From the NCBI RefSeq assembly GCF_018982885.2, contig NZ_CP081848.1, forward strand, positions 2,790,001 through 2,854,000: DNA of 64,000 nt. The letters are read 5' to 3'. Below the pieces are notes generated by a model that was not told the DNA's origin, did no database searches, and saw only the letters and a list, made by a program, of their open reading frames with translations. Position numbers and translations under genes: made by a program. This document shows, in pieces, positions 49,239 through 60,222 of this stretch. This DNA is from Polymorphobacter megasporae (lineage in GTDB: Bacteria > Pseudomonadota > Alphaproteobacteria > Sphingomonadales > Sphingomonadaceae). How positions within the stretch are numbered: position 1 is the stretch's first letter; the number at the start of each line of letters is the position of its first letter.

Positions 49239-50302
49239 TCGAAGGTCAGGTCGCCGCCCGCCGGTTCGGCGAAATAGGGGTCGAGCTGGGCTTCTGTCAC
49301 CATCCCCAGCGTGGTCGGTGACCATTTCGGCGACTTGTCCTTGTCGATCAGGACCGCGCGAACACCCTCGTAGAAGTCGTGACCCCCTTGGATGTGGCTG
49401 ACAACGCGGTATTCGGTGCGGAGCGCGCCCTCGATGTCCGCGCCCGCACCGTCGCGCAGTGCGCGCAGCGTCAGTTTGAGCGAGGTCGGCGACATTGCCG
49501 CGATCGTCGCGTGGATCGACAGCGCCCAGTCGTCGCCGGTCGCAAGGCTCGCCAGGATCGCCTCGATCGTGTCGTGCGCAAAGTGGTAGTCGATCGCGTC
49601 GCGCAGCATCGCCAGCGGCGGCTCGCCGGGGTCGGCATTGAGCGTTTCGAGGATCGTCTCGACGGGTTCGTCGCCGGTCGACAGCAATTCGCCGAGCAAA
49701 GCCAGCCGTTCGACGGGCACGTAATGCGTCGCAATCCCGGCATAGACACAGTCCGCCGCCTTCAGGCGCGCGCCGGTCAGCGCGAGCCACGTCCCGATAT
49801 GCCCGGGCAAGCGGGGCAGGGCATGGGTCCCGCCGACGTCGGGGATCAGCCCGATCGCGGTCTCGGGCATCGCGAACAATGTCCGTTCGGTAGCGACGCG
49901 GAAGCGCCCGTGGATCGACAGGCCGACGCCGCCGCCCATCGTGACCCCGTCGAGGATCGCGACATACGGGTCGGGATAACGCGCGATGGTCTGGTTCATC
50001 CGGTATTCGTCGTGGAAGAAGGCCTGCCAGCCCTCGATGCCGACGCGCCCGGCGGCATGCATCGCGACGACGTCGCCGCCCGCGCAGAATGCACGTTCGC
50101 CCGCGCCCTCGATGACGACGAGCGCGACTTCGGCATCGCCGATGCTGTCGTAAAGCACCGCCTGGATCGTGTTGCACATCGCGCGAGTCAGCGAATTCAG
50201 TGCTGCGGGGCGATTGAGCGTGATCCACAGCGCACGCCCGCGCCGTTCGATCAGCACATCGGCAGCCGGAGCAATCATCGGGTCGATCGTCGTGTCGGTC
50301 AT
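49235..50302 (-). CDS. 3-hydroxyisobutyryl-CoA hydrolase-type crotonase
   Basis: Crotonase-superfamily thioesterase (355 aa) of the HIBCH/ECH_2 type, which in valine breakdown releases 3-hydroxyisobutyrate from its CoA ester. Diagnostic segments are ERAFCAGGDVVAMH, DGVTMGGGVGLSIHGRFRVATE and FAMPETAIGLIPDVGGTHAL with the catalytic Glu. ATG 50302 has GGTGGAGA upstream and overlaps the stop of the upstream thioesterase gene (ATGA). Confidence 0.92.
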   Translation of the reverse strand: MTDTTIDPMIAPAADVLIERRGRALWITLNRPAALNSLTRAMCNTIQAVLYDSIGDAEVALVVIEGAGERAFCAGGDVVAMHAAGRVGIEGWQAFFHDEYRMNQTIARYPDPYVAILDGVTMGGGVGLSIHGRFRVATERTLFAMPETAIGLIPDVGGTHALPRLPGHIGTWLALTGARLKAADCVYAGIATHYVPVERLALLGELLSTGDEPVETILETLNADPGEPPLAMLRDAIDYHFAHDTIEAILASLATGDDWALSIHATIAAMSPTSLKLTLRALRDGAGADIEGALRTEYRVVSHIQGGHDFYEGVRAVLIDKDKSPKWSPTTLGMVTEAQLDPYFAEPAGGDLTFD

Positions 50303-50751
50303 GCCGTCTCCACCAAATTTGCCGGGCCCGCCATCTGCAGCGGCACCGCGCTTGTCGTCAGCCGCGCGAGCAGATTCCCGCCCGCGTCGGTCAGGTCGGC
50401 CTCCATGAAGGCGATCCGCTTGCCGAGCTTGATGCAACGCCCTTCGGCATAAAGCGGCTCGCCGAGCTTGGCGGGGCCGAAGAAACTTGTCTTCAATTCG
50501 ATCGTCGGAATGCCGATCCGCGTCCCCGCCTTGACGATCGCCGCAAGTGCCGCCGCGTCGTCAAGCATCGCGACGATGAAACCGCCCTGGACATTGCCCA
50601 TGGGGTTACAAAATTCGGGCTTTGGCGCGAAGCTGAGTCGGACCGTCCCTGCCGCCTGGTCGACGCCAAGCACCGTCATCCCGAGCAGCGCCGACGTCGG
50701 CGCGGTGCGGCGGTTCATCCGCTCGACGAGTTCGGCATCGGTCAGCGCCAC
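50299..50751 (-). CDS. PaaI-type hot-dog thioesterase
   Basis: Small acyl-CoA thioesterase (150 aa). The hot-dog helix and active-site region FCNPMGNVQGGFIVAMLDDAAALAA carries the Asp typical of the PaaI group. It is translationally coupled to the HIBCH-type gene; together they look like a short-chain acyl-CoA hydrolysis unit. Substrate unproven. Confidence 0.88.
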   Translation of the reverse strand: MALTDAELVERMNRRTAPTSALLGMTVLGVDQAAGTVRLSFAPKPEFCNPMGNVQGGFIVAMLDDAAALAAIVKAGTRIGIPTIELKTSFFGPAKLGEPLYAEGRCIKLGKRIAFMEADLTDAGGNLLARLTTSAVPLQMAGPANLVETA

Positions 50752-50760
50752 GTCCGGTCC

Positions 50761-51585
50761 TTACAGGAAGTCGATCTCGTCGAGGCCATAGCTGTGGAGC
50801 GCGGGGCGGAGCGCGTCAACGTCGGGGGAGGGGCGGGTGAACACGGCGCGTGAGCTGGCGGGGGGCGCTGCTCGGTGGTCTTGCGCAGGGGTGGAGCTCA
50901 AGACCGGCGCCGTGTTCGACAGCAGATACGCGACGCGGCGGGCAATCCCTCGCCCGCCATCGACGAAGGTCAGGGGGCGCGGGGAGGCGGCGGCAAGCTC
51001 CTCCGCGAGCAGTGGAAAATGGGTGCAGGCGAGCGCCACGGTGTCGAGCTTGTCGCCATCGGGCTGGTCGAGCAGCCCGGCTAGTTCGCGTGCGATCGCC
51101 GCCGGATCGGGGGCGATGCCGCGCAGCTTGGCCTCGGCAAGGTCGACGAGGACGCTCGATCCGTAGCGGATGACGCGGCAATCGGCGGCGAACTCTGCCG
51201 ACAGCCGGTCGACATACGGCTGCCGGACCGTCGCCGCCGTGCCGAGCACGCCGATGACGCGGCTGCGGCTTGCCTCGGCGGCGGGCTTGATCGCGGGGAC
51301 GGTGCCGACGACGGGAAGGTCGAGCGCGGCGCGAACAGGGGCGAGCGCGATCGTCGACGCGGTGTTGCACGCGATGACGACGAGCCGCGGTCGGTAGCGC
51401 TCGACGAGTCGCCCGAGCAGCGCCGGGACTCGGCTCGCAATCTCGGCCTCGGTCTTGGTGCCGTAGGGAAAGCCCGCGTTGTCGGCGGCGTAAACGACTG
51501 GAACGCCCGGCAATAGCGCGCGGATCGGCGCGAGGACCGACAGGCCGCCGACACCCGAATCGAAGACAAGCAGGGGAGCGGTCAT
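50761..51585 (-). CDS. murI: Glutamate racemase
   Basis: Makes D-glutamate for peptidoglycan. Both catalytic cysteines are present, in VIACNTAST and ALACTHFPLL, along with FDSGVGGLSVL and the PYGTK motif. The last about 45 residues (after YLLSNTAPVL) form a Pro/Ala-rich extension beyond the usual end. It lies nine bases upstream of the PaaI-like gene. Confidence 0.95.
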   Translation of the reverse strand: MTAPLLVFDSGVGGLSVLAPIRALLPGVPVVYAADNAGFPYGTKTEAEIASRVPALLGRLVERYRPRLVVIACNTASTIALAPVRAALDLPVVGTVPAIKPAAEASRSRVIGVLGTAATVRQPYVDRLSAEFAADCRVIRYGSSVLVDLAEAKLRGIAPDPAAIARELAGLLDQPDGDKLDTVALACTHFPLLAEELAAASPRPLTFVDGGRGIARRVAYLLSNTAPVLSSTPAQDHRAAPPASSRAVFTRPSPDVDALRPALHSYGLDEIDFL

Positions 51586-51686
51586 TGCCGTCGGTTAACC
51601 CGCGCGTCCTGCCGCCGCAACCGTACCGCTGGCGCAATGGTCTGTGCAGACGTACCAATTCGGGCAGGCTCTAATCGGATCCCGCG

Positions 51687-52310
51687 ATGCACATTTTTGT
51701 GATCGGCGCAGCACTCGTTGCCATCGCAGCAGCGCCCGTGACCGCGGCGATCACCGACCTGTCGTTTCACGGTACGGGCGTCGTGACCTATTCGGTGTCC
51801 GATCCTGCTTCGGGCCAGTTCGGTCCTGCCGTTGGCAAGGCGGTCGTTATCGACGTCGACATCCGTCTCGGCACAGCGGCCGGCGACCCGGCGGACGGTT
51901 ATCCTCCCGCGCCGTCTAATTCGTTCACCGGTACCTACACGATGACCCCGATGATGATTTCCGACGGCTATTCGTCGTTCGACTGGACGGTAAGCACGGC
52001 CGACGATGCCTCGTCCCTCGACCCGGCGAACGAATATACGGCGGGATCGGTCGATTTCGTCCACTGCCACCCGACTGGCTTTTTACTCAGCCATCTCGGC
52101 GATCCCGATGGCCACGCGATTTCGAACCACAGCTGGAGCTTCGATTTCGGCGAGAGTCCGGCGATGTGGGGCGGCACATGGCGGCCCGACTCGATCGCGA
52201 GTTCGACCCCCGAACCGTCGTCGTGGGCATTCCTTGTTGCCGGCTTCGGTCTGGTCGGAGTGGCAGTGCGGCGGCGCGATGGCTCGGCGAAGGGTATGAT
52301 TGGCGCATGA
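51687..52310 (+). CDS. PEPxxWA-CTERM sorting domain protein
   Basis: Secreted 207-aa protein with a signal peptide (MHIFVIGAALVAIAAAPVTAA), a beta-rich body, and the C-terminal exosortase signal TPEPSSWAFLVAGFGLVGVAV followed by RRR and a short tail. No enzymatic motif is seen. It is the second cargo of the exosortase system in this window. Confidence 0.9.
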   Translation: MHIFVIGAALVAIAAAPVTAAITDLSFHGTGVVTYSVSDPASGQFGPAVGKAVVIDVDIRLGTAAGDPADGYPPAPSNSFTGTYTMTPMMISDGYSSFDWTVSTADDASSLDPANEYTAGSVDFVHCHPTGFLLSHLGDPDGHAISNHSWSFDFGESPAMWGGTWRPDSIASSTPEPSSWAFLVAGFGLVGVAVRRRDGSAKGMIGA

Positions 52311-52388
52311 CGACGGTCTGAAAGCGCCACGGCGGCTCATTCAGCCTGACCCTTGGACACGCCACTCGGCGCGCGCTAATTGTCCGAT

Positions 52389-53381
52389 ATGACCCATGCC
52401 CGCTATCCCGCCCTTCGTCCCCGCCGCAGCCGCGCCTATGCCTGGTCGCGCGCGATGGTCGCCGAGACGACGCTTTCGCCCGCCGACCTGATCTGGCCGC
52501 TGTTCGTTACCGACGGCATCAATAATCGCGAGCCGGTGCGGACAATGCCGGGGGTCGATCGCCTGTCGGTCGACCTGATCGGCGCAGCGGCGCGCGAGGC
52601 TGCCGGGCTTGGCATCCCGTGCCTCGCGCTGTTTCCCAATACACCCGCGAGCGCGCGTAGCGACGACGGAGCCGAGGCGCTCAACCCCGACAATCTGATG
52701 TGCCGGGCGGTCAAGGCGATCAAGGACTCGGGGGCTACGATCGGCGTGCTGACCGACGTCGCGCTCGATCCGTACACGAGCCACGGCCATGACGGGTTGC
52801 TCGACGCCCAGCACCGGATCGTCAACGATAGTTCGGTCGAGGTGTTGGTCGGGCAGGCGCTGACGCTCGCTCGCGCCGGGGCCGACATCATCGCGCCGTC
52901 GGACATGATGGATGGGCGGGTCGGCGCGATCCGCGACGCGCTCGAAGGCGAAGGCTTCCACGACGTCCAGATCATGGCCTACGCGGCGAAATACGCGAGT
53001 GCATTCTACGGTCCGTTTCGCGATGCGGTCGGGTCGGGGGGGTATCTCAAGGGCGACAAGAAGACCTACCAGATGGACTTCGCTAATTCGGACGAGGCGA
53101 TGCGTGAAGTCGCGCTCGACCTTGCGGAGGGCGCCGACAGCGTCATGGTCAAGCCCGGCCTGCCGTATCTCGACATCGTGCGTCGCGTGAAGGACCGCTT
53201 CGAAGTCCCTGTCTTCGCGTATCAAGTCAGTGGCGAATACGCGATGATGGAGGCGGCGGTCGCCGCTGGCGTCCTCGACCGTGCCAAGGCGATGATCGAG
53301 ACGCTGACCGCGTTCAAGCGCGCGGGATGCTCGGGGGTGCTGACCTACTTCGCGCGCGATGTCGCGCGGCTGCTCGGGTAG
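52389..53381 (+). CDS. hemB: Delta-aminolevulinic acid dehydratase (porphobilinogen synthase)
   Basis: Condenses two 5-aminolevulinate molecules to porphobilinogen in haem synthesis. The two active-site lysines are in AYAAKYASAFYGPFR and VMVKPGLPYLD. The metal loop reads ALDPYTSHGHDG rather than the Cys-rich zinc version, indicating the magnesium-type enzyme usual in alphaproteobacteria. No good ribosome site precedes ATG 52389 or the TTG at 52380. Haem made here is also the precursor for the bphO product. Confidence 0.96.
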   Translation: MTHARYPALRPRRSRAYAWSRAMVAETTLSPADLIWPLFVTDGINNREPVRTMPGVDRLSVDLIGAAAREAAGLGIPCLALFPNTPASARSDDGAEALNPDNLMCRAVKAIKDSGATIGVLTDVALDPYTSHGHDGLLDAQHRIVNDSSVEVLVGQALTLARAGADIIAPSDMMDGRVGAIRDALEGEGFHDVQIMAYAAKYASAFYGPFRDAVGSGGYLKGDKKTYQMDFANSDEAMREVALDLAEGADSVMVKPGLPYLDIVRRVKDRFEVPVFAYQVSGEYAMMEAAVAAGVLDRAKAMIETLTAFKRAGCSGVLTYFARDVARLLG

Positions 53382-53625
53382 CGCCGTCGACCTCAAATCG
53401 AGCGAGTCGCTCGGTTACGATCGGGCTCCTAAAGCGATGGATAAGCCTGCCGGTCGAAAGTACCAATTCGGCTCATAAGGGGCGGAATCTTACCCGCTTT
53501 CGTGTGGACTTCGTGGACTTCCGCGGCGGTGCTGGTTAATTCCCGACACCGGTCCGGCAGCGAGTTGCTGGCCCTGAAGCACTCGTCGCGCGACGAACCG
53601 CGCCATCGGGCGTTACCTTCGGATC

Positions 53626-54402
53626 ATGCCCGCCTTCAACTCCGACCGGATCATCCCCGCGACCCTTGCGGTCGCGCTCCAGCTCCTGCTCGGCTACGCG
53701 CTGATCGTCGGGCTCGGGGTCGCGCCGGTGCCGCGCCTTGCTGAGACGCTGAAGGTGTTCGACGTTCCGCCTGAACCCGTCGCGCCGCCGCCGCCGAAGC
53801 CCCGGCCAGTGCCCCCGCATGCCCGCGCACCGCAGCCGCGCGGGGCCGCTGCACCCCCCGCGCTTCGGGCACGCGCGACCCCGGTCGTGGCACCGCCTCC
53901 CGCGATCAAGATCGAGCGCCCGCCGCTGATCATCGCCGCGCCGCTGCCGGGAATAGGAGCCGACCCAAGCGCCGGTGCCGCTCCCGTCCCCGGCCCGGGA
54001 TCGGGGAGCGGCGGGCAGGGGAATGGCACCGGCAGCGGGTCGAGCGGCACCGGCGACGGCGGCGGCGGATCGCATGCCGAATACCTGCGCGGCGATATCC
54101 GCGACCGCGACTATCCCCGTGAAGCCCGCGACGCCGGTATCCAGGGCGACCTGACGACGCGCTACGTCATCAGCCCCGATGGACGCATCACCGACTGTCG
54201 TATCGTCAGGTCGAGCGGGAGCGCGCTGCTCGACTCGACGACGTGCCGCCTCGTCATGAAGCGCTTCCGCTACCGCCCGGCCCGCGACGCGAGCGGCCGC
54301 AAGGTTAGCGAGGTCCAGTTCGACGACCACCACTGGCGGCTCGGCCCGCCGCCGGACGAGCCCGACGACGACGGTCCGCCGAACGACCGGCCTCCGCGTT
54401 AG
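53626..54402 (+). CDS. TonB family energy-transducer-like protein
   Basis: Inner-membrane anchored protein of 258 aa. One N-terminal helix (about 10-32) is followed by a Pro/Ala-rich periplasm-spanning segment (about 47-100), a Gly/Ser-rich stretch (115-150) and a TonB C-terminal domain (YPREARDAGIQGDLTTRYVISPDGRI to FRYRP). It would contact TonB-dependent receptors such as the one at 22206-24611. No exbB/exbD genes are adjacent. A Pro/Asp-rich tail ends the protein. Confidence 0.9.
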   Translation: MPAFNSDRIIPATLAVALQLLLGYALIVGLGVAPVPRLAETLKVFDVPPEPVAPPPPKPRPVPPHARAPQPRGAAAPPALRARATPVVAPPPAIKIERPPLIIAAPLPGIGADPSAGAAPVPGPGSGSGGQGNGTGSGSSGTGDGGGGSHAEYLRGDIRDRDYPREARDAGIQGDLTTRYVISPDGRITDCRIVRSSGSALLDSTTCRLVMKRFRYRPARDASGRKVSEVQFDDHHWRLGPPPDEPDDDGPPNDRPPR

Positions 54403-54830
54403 GAGCCCGCCTCGACGACCGGCTCGGGCAGCTGGGGGGCGGGGCCGTTCTCGTCGACGAGCCACGTCGACCACAGCTGGTGCGTCCGGAGCTGCGTCAG
54501 GCGAAGTTCGCAGCGCAGGCTCATCGCGCCGCGGATCGTGCCGCTCTGCCATAGCGTGTACACCGCGCCGCACTCGGCCTTCTGGTAGGCGACCCACGCC
54601 GTCTGCGCCGCGTCGAAGTCGCCGAGCAGTCGGCCGTTCTCGGGGTTCTCGCGGGCAATCCTAGACCGGGCGGCAAGCCGGTAGCGTTCGAGAGTGCGCA
54701 GCGATGTGTCGCGCTCGCGCCCAAGGCATTGGTCGAAGGCGACGGTGGTCGCCGCCGTCTGGCAGCGCGGAACGGTCACCGGCGGCCGGGTGCCTAGGGT
54801 GCTGAAGACGGTCAGGGCAAGAAGCAGCAT
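54399..54830 (-). CDS. LprI/DUF1311 family secreted protein
   Basis: Small exported protein (143 aa) with a short hydrophobic leader and a LprI-type helical domain: CQTAATTVAFDQCLGRE, FDAAQTAWVAYQKAECGAVY and MSLRCELRLTQLRTHQL, with the conserved cysteines. Some relatives inhibit lysozyme. ATG 54830 follows AGGAG. The stop overlaps the TonB-like gene stop within TTAG. Confidence 0.85.
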   Translation of the reverse strand: MLLLALTVFSTLGTRPPVTVPRCQTAATTVAFDQCLGRERDTSLRTLERYRLAARSRIARENPENGRLLGDFDAAQTAWVAYQKAECGAVYTLWQSGTIRGAMSLRCELRLTQLRTHQLWSTWLVDENGPAPQLPEPVVEAGS

Positions 54831-54898
54831 CGGTCACATCTCCTGTCGGCGGCCGCATCGTGCTTGCGACCGGCTGAAGCGTGGCTTAACCCGACACC

Positions 54899-55927
54899 AT
54901 GTCGAAAGTCAGCATCGCCGTGCTCGGGGCCTCGGGATATACCGGGGCCGACCTCGTGCGTTTGGCGCTATCGCATCCGAATATCGAGATCGCCGCGCTG
55001 TCGGCGAACGCCAAGGCCGGCCAATCGATGGCCGAAGTCTGGCCGCACTTCGCGATGTTCCCGGCGCTGCCCCGCTTGGTCAAGGCCGAGGATATCGATC
55101 TCGCCGGGGTCGACGTGGTGTTCGGCTGCCTGCCGCACGCGGCGTCGGCCGAGTTGCTGAGCGGGATCCGCGGGCCGCGGATCGTCGACCTGTCGGCGGA
55201 TTTTCGGCTGAAGGACGCGGCGACCTACGCCGACTGGTACGGCAACGCGCATCCTGCCCCCGATCTGCTGCCGGGCGCGCTATACGGCCTGACCGAATTC
55301 GCCCGCGACGACCTCCCGGGAGCCGATATCGTCGCCTGCCCGGGCTGTTACCCGACCGCAGTCCTGCTCGGCCTGCTGCCGCTGATAGACCTGATCTCGC
55401 CCGAGCGGATCACGGTCAACGCGCTGTCGGGGGTGAGCGGGGCAGGGCGGTCGCTCAAAGAGGCCAATCTTTTCGCAGAAGTCGCCGAGGCGGTCGCGCC
55501 GTACGCGATCGGCCGCCATCGCCACATGCCGGAGATTGAGCAGGAGCTGTCGCTTCGCGCCGCGTCGCCGGTGATGATCAGCTTCACCCCGCATCTGATC
55601 CCGATGAACCGCGGCGAGCTGGTGACGATGATCGTCGAGACCGCGCACCCCGTCGCCGACCTCCGCACCGCGCTCGACACGCGGTACGCGGCCGAAGCCT
55701 TTGTCCATCTCCTCCCCGAAGGCGTCGCCCCGGCGACGCGGATGGTGCGCGGGTCGAACCATGTCGTGGTCAACGTCTTCGCCGACCGCATACCCGGACG
55801 CGCGATCGTCATCGTCGCGATCGACAATCTCGTGAAGGGATCGTCGGGGCAGGCAATCCAGAACATGAACGCCATGCTCGGCTTGCCCGAAGCTGCCGGA
55901 TTGAGTGCCGCCCCCCTGTTCCCCTAA
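54899..55927 (+). CDS. argC: N-acetyl-gamma-glutamyl-phosphate reductase
   Basis: Third step of arginine synthesis: NADPH-dependent reduction of N-acetylglutamyl phosphate. The NADP loop is VLGASGYTGADLVRL, the catalytic Cys is in VACPGCYPTAVLLGL, and the His region is IGRHRHMPEIEQEL. Length (342 aa) is typical of the long form. It stands apart from other arg genes. Confidence 0.96.
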   Translation: MSKVSIAVLGASGYTGADLVRLALSHPNIEIAALSANAKAGQSMAEVWPHFAMFPALPRLVKAEDIDLAGVDVVFGCLPHAASAELLSGIRGPRIVDLSADFRLKDAATYADWYGNAHPAPDLLPGALYGLTEFARDDLPGADIVACPGCYPTAVLLGLLPLIDLISPERITVNALSGVSGAGRSLKEANLFAEVAEAVAPYAIGRHRHMPEIEQELSLRAASPVMISFTPHLIPMNRGELVTMIVETAHPVADLRTALDTRYAAEAFVHLLPEGVAPATRMVRGSNHVVVNVFADRIPGRAIVIVAIDNLVKGSSGQAIQNMNAMLGLPEAAGLSAAPLFP

Positions 55928-55943
55928 GCGAAGCGATGGTGCC

Positions 55944-56516
55944 ATGATCGAAGCCCCGCCCGTCCGTGACACCAAAGGCCGCCTCGTCACCGCGCGCCTG
56001 CGTCTCCGTCAGTGGGACGATGCGGATCATGCGCCGTTCGCGGCGATGAACGCCGATCCGCGGGTGATGGCGCATTTCCCGGCGCTGCTGTTCCGCAACG
56101 AGAGCGACGCGATCATCACCCGCCAGAGCGCGGCGATCAAAGCCACCGGCCTCGGCTTCTGGGCGATCGAGACGTTGTCGACCAACCGCTTCATCGGCTT
56201 CACCGGAATTCAGCCGGTGACGATCAGCAGCCCGATCCACGGCGAGTTCGAGATTGGCTGGCGGCTCGGCCGCAACGACTGGGGCATGGGCTATGCGCTC
56301 GAAGCCGCGCGCGCGGCGCTGCACGTCGCCTTCGTCGAGCGCGAGCTGACGTCGGTCGTGGCGATGACGGTGCCGCGCAACACGCGGTCGTGGGGGCTGA
56401 TGGAGCGGCTCGGCATGGTTCGCCGCGAGGATCTCGACTTCGACCACCCCGAACTGCCCGACGGCCACCCGCTCCTCCGCCACATCGTCTATTCCATCGA
56501 CGCGCCGCACGAGTGA
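55944..56516 (+). CDS. GNAT acetyltransferase, RimJ/RimL type
   Basis: N-acetyltransferase (190 aa) with the pattern TARLRLRQWDDADHAPFAAM, FEIGWRLGRNDWGMGYALEAARA (acetyl-CoA site) and NTRSWGLMERLGM near the end. This subgroup acetylates N-terminal or small-molecule amines; substrate unknown. It is probably co-transcribed with argC, 16 bases upstream. Confidence 0.9.
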   Translation: MIEAPPVRDTKGRLVTARLRLRQWDDADHAPFAAMNADPRVMAHFPALLFRNESDAIITRQSAAIKATGLGFWAIETLSTNRFIGFTGIQPVTISSPIHGEFEIGWRLGRNDWGMGYALEAARAALHVAFVERELTSVVAMTVPRNTRSWGLMERLGMVRREDLDFDHPELPDGHPLLRHIVYSIDAPHE

Positions 56517-56545
56517 GCGGGGAGGGGGGATAGTGAAGGGAAGAC

Positions 56546-56622
<77 letters not shown>

Positions 56623-56674
56623 ACCGAAGGCGCGGTTTAGGGGGCCGAGGAGGGAAGCGCAAGCGCGGTGACGC

Positions 56675-58029
<1,355 letters not shown>

Positions 58030-58033
<4 letters not shown>

Positions 58034-60159
58034 GCACTTATCCTCATCGGGCTCTCGACCCCTGTCCGCGATTGCGACGCCGCGATCAACAGGGCGAGGG
58101 GCAGTCGGATGGTGAAAATGCTCCCTTCGCCCTCGCGGCTCGTGACATCGAGGCGGCCGCCAGCGGCGCGGACGAGCTCGCGCGCCTCATACGCCCCGAT
58201 GCCGAAACCGCCCGCCTTGGTCGAACGGAACGGCTTGAACAACTCGTTGCGGACGAACGCCGGCGACATACCCGAGCCGTGGTCGGCAATCTCGATCACC
58301 GCCGTCGCCGCATCCTGCCGCAGGTCGACCTGGATCGCCGCACCGGGCTGGCTTGCTTCGATCGCGTTCTGGATCAGGTGGCCGAACAGTTGCTCGAGGC
58401 GAACCGGGTCGGCGGTGACGAACAGCTGCTCGCGCGCCTGCGCAAGCTCGAGCGCCGCGTGCTGGCGCGATTTGACCGAAACGATCTCGGCGAGGAGGAG
58501 CGCGAGGTCGACCGCCTCGCCATGTTCGGCGCGACCCGACGTGCGCTGGGCGAGGCGGGCGAGCAAGTCGTTCATCTTCCCGACCGATCCTTGGAGCGTC
58601 GCGACCATGTCGGCGCGGAACGCCGGGTTGTCAGCATGGCGCTCGGCGTTGCGCGCAACGAGGCTGAGCTGGCTGACGAGGTTCTTGATGTCGTGCATTA
58701 TGAAGGCGAAACGGCGATTGAATTCGTCGAATTTGCCGGCCTCGTCGAGCTCGGCCTGGGTCGAGGCCTCGGCGATATAGCTCGCCGACTGGCGGCCGAG
58801 CGTCCGCAATAGCTCGAAATCTTCCCAGTTGAGAGTCCGCGCAACGACGGTCCGCTCGACGACGATAAAGCCCTTGAGCGAGTCGAGATAAAGCAACGGC
58901 ACGATCAGCCACGCGCGCCGGTCGCCCGCTGCCCAGGGCGGGAGGACGAGGCCGTCATAATCGCCCTCGCCATCGCGCAATTCGTCGAGATCGACGATCC
59001 GCTGGCGGACCGTCAGGAACGTCGCCAGGTCGCCATCGACCGCGACCGCGCTCGGCACGAAGCCTTTGTAGTGCCACTGCGCGAGGACGTCGAACTTGCC
59101 GTCGTCGCCGGGAGCGAACAGCGCTCCGCCGGGCGAATCGACGACGGTGCACACCGCCTCAACGACGCGCTCGGGTAGGCGACCCTTGTCGGCATCGACC
59201 CCCGACACGGTCTGGATGAAGCGCAGCCATTCGGTTCGGTAATCGTAGCGGTAGGCGAAGAAATGCTTCGAAATCTGGATCCGCAGCATCGCCCGGTAGC
59301 GCGGCAGGACGAAGACGGTCGACCCAAGAATGATCGTCGCGAACAGGAAGGTGATCTGGAGGAGTCGTCCCCAGTCGCCGCCGACGAGCCGCAGGCCGTA
59401 GGCGGTCAGCGCCATGATGATCAGATACCCGCCGATGATCGACATCGACATTGTATGGAATACGACCTGCCGCGACACCTGGACCCGGGCGACCCACGCC
59501 TGCCGCGCCGACAGCAACAGCAGCGGCACGACGATCGCATCGACCGCGCCGCGGATATTGAACAGGTCGGACGACATGCTGCCGAGCAGGAAACGCAGCG
59601 TGTAGAGGTTGAGGTCGTAGACGAAGAACCCCGCCAGCCCGATGCACAGCAAGCGGATGCCGATGCGGCTGCCGGGTTCGGCGTTGACGTACAGGTTGTG
59701 GATCAGGACGAGGCCGCTGATCGCGACGGTCAGCCGTCCGACGACGAAGAGCGCGGCGATAACCGGGCGTGCATGCAGCGACCCGCCGTGGCTACCGACG
59801 ATGTCTACGAAATCGAGGCCGAACTGCATCGCGGTGACGAAGCCGATCGCGCTGGCGATGATGAACGACGAACTCAGCCGGTCGTCGAGCGCCCACGACG
59901 TCCGCAGCAGGGCGACGAGGAAGCCGATCCACGACGCGGTGCGCAACGTCTCCATCGGCGAAAGCAGCAGCGCATACCCGCCGCCGAGCCGCGCCGACAG
60001 GACGAAGTCGCCCGCCCATGCGGCGGTGACCAGCGCGGCGATGACGAGCCAGCTGCTGGCACCGTCGCGCTGCGGGCGCATCAGCACGCTCAGCGCGAGC
60101 GCGCTGAAGCCGACGCACGCGATCAAATGACTGATGATGCCGACGTCGGTCAGCTGCAC
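58030..60159 (-). CDS. prsK: PEP-CTERM system membrane histidine kinase PrsK
   Basis: Sensor kinase of 709 aa. The N-terminal 300 residues form eight or nine membrane helices; a GAF-like domain follows (about 330-480), then a kinase core with phospho-acceptor in FIMHDIKNLVSQL, N-box region FGHLIQNAIEAS, and DHGSGMSPAFV and GGFGIGAYEARELV ATP-binding boxes. It starts at GTG 60159 with AGGGGA upstream. The signal it senses is unknown. It partners PrsR, encoded directly downstream. Confidence 0.94.
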
Positions 60160-60222
60160 CGCGTTTCCCCTAACCCGCGGCTGCGTTTAACGGGATTTCA
60201 ACGATTGGGCCAGTCGCGGCGA

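Noticed and set aside
53504..53521. Tandem 9-bp repeat GTGGACTTC before the TonB-like gene
   Set aside because: Only two copies in a 244-base gap, with no further structure; chance slippage is sufficient.
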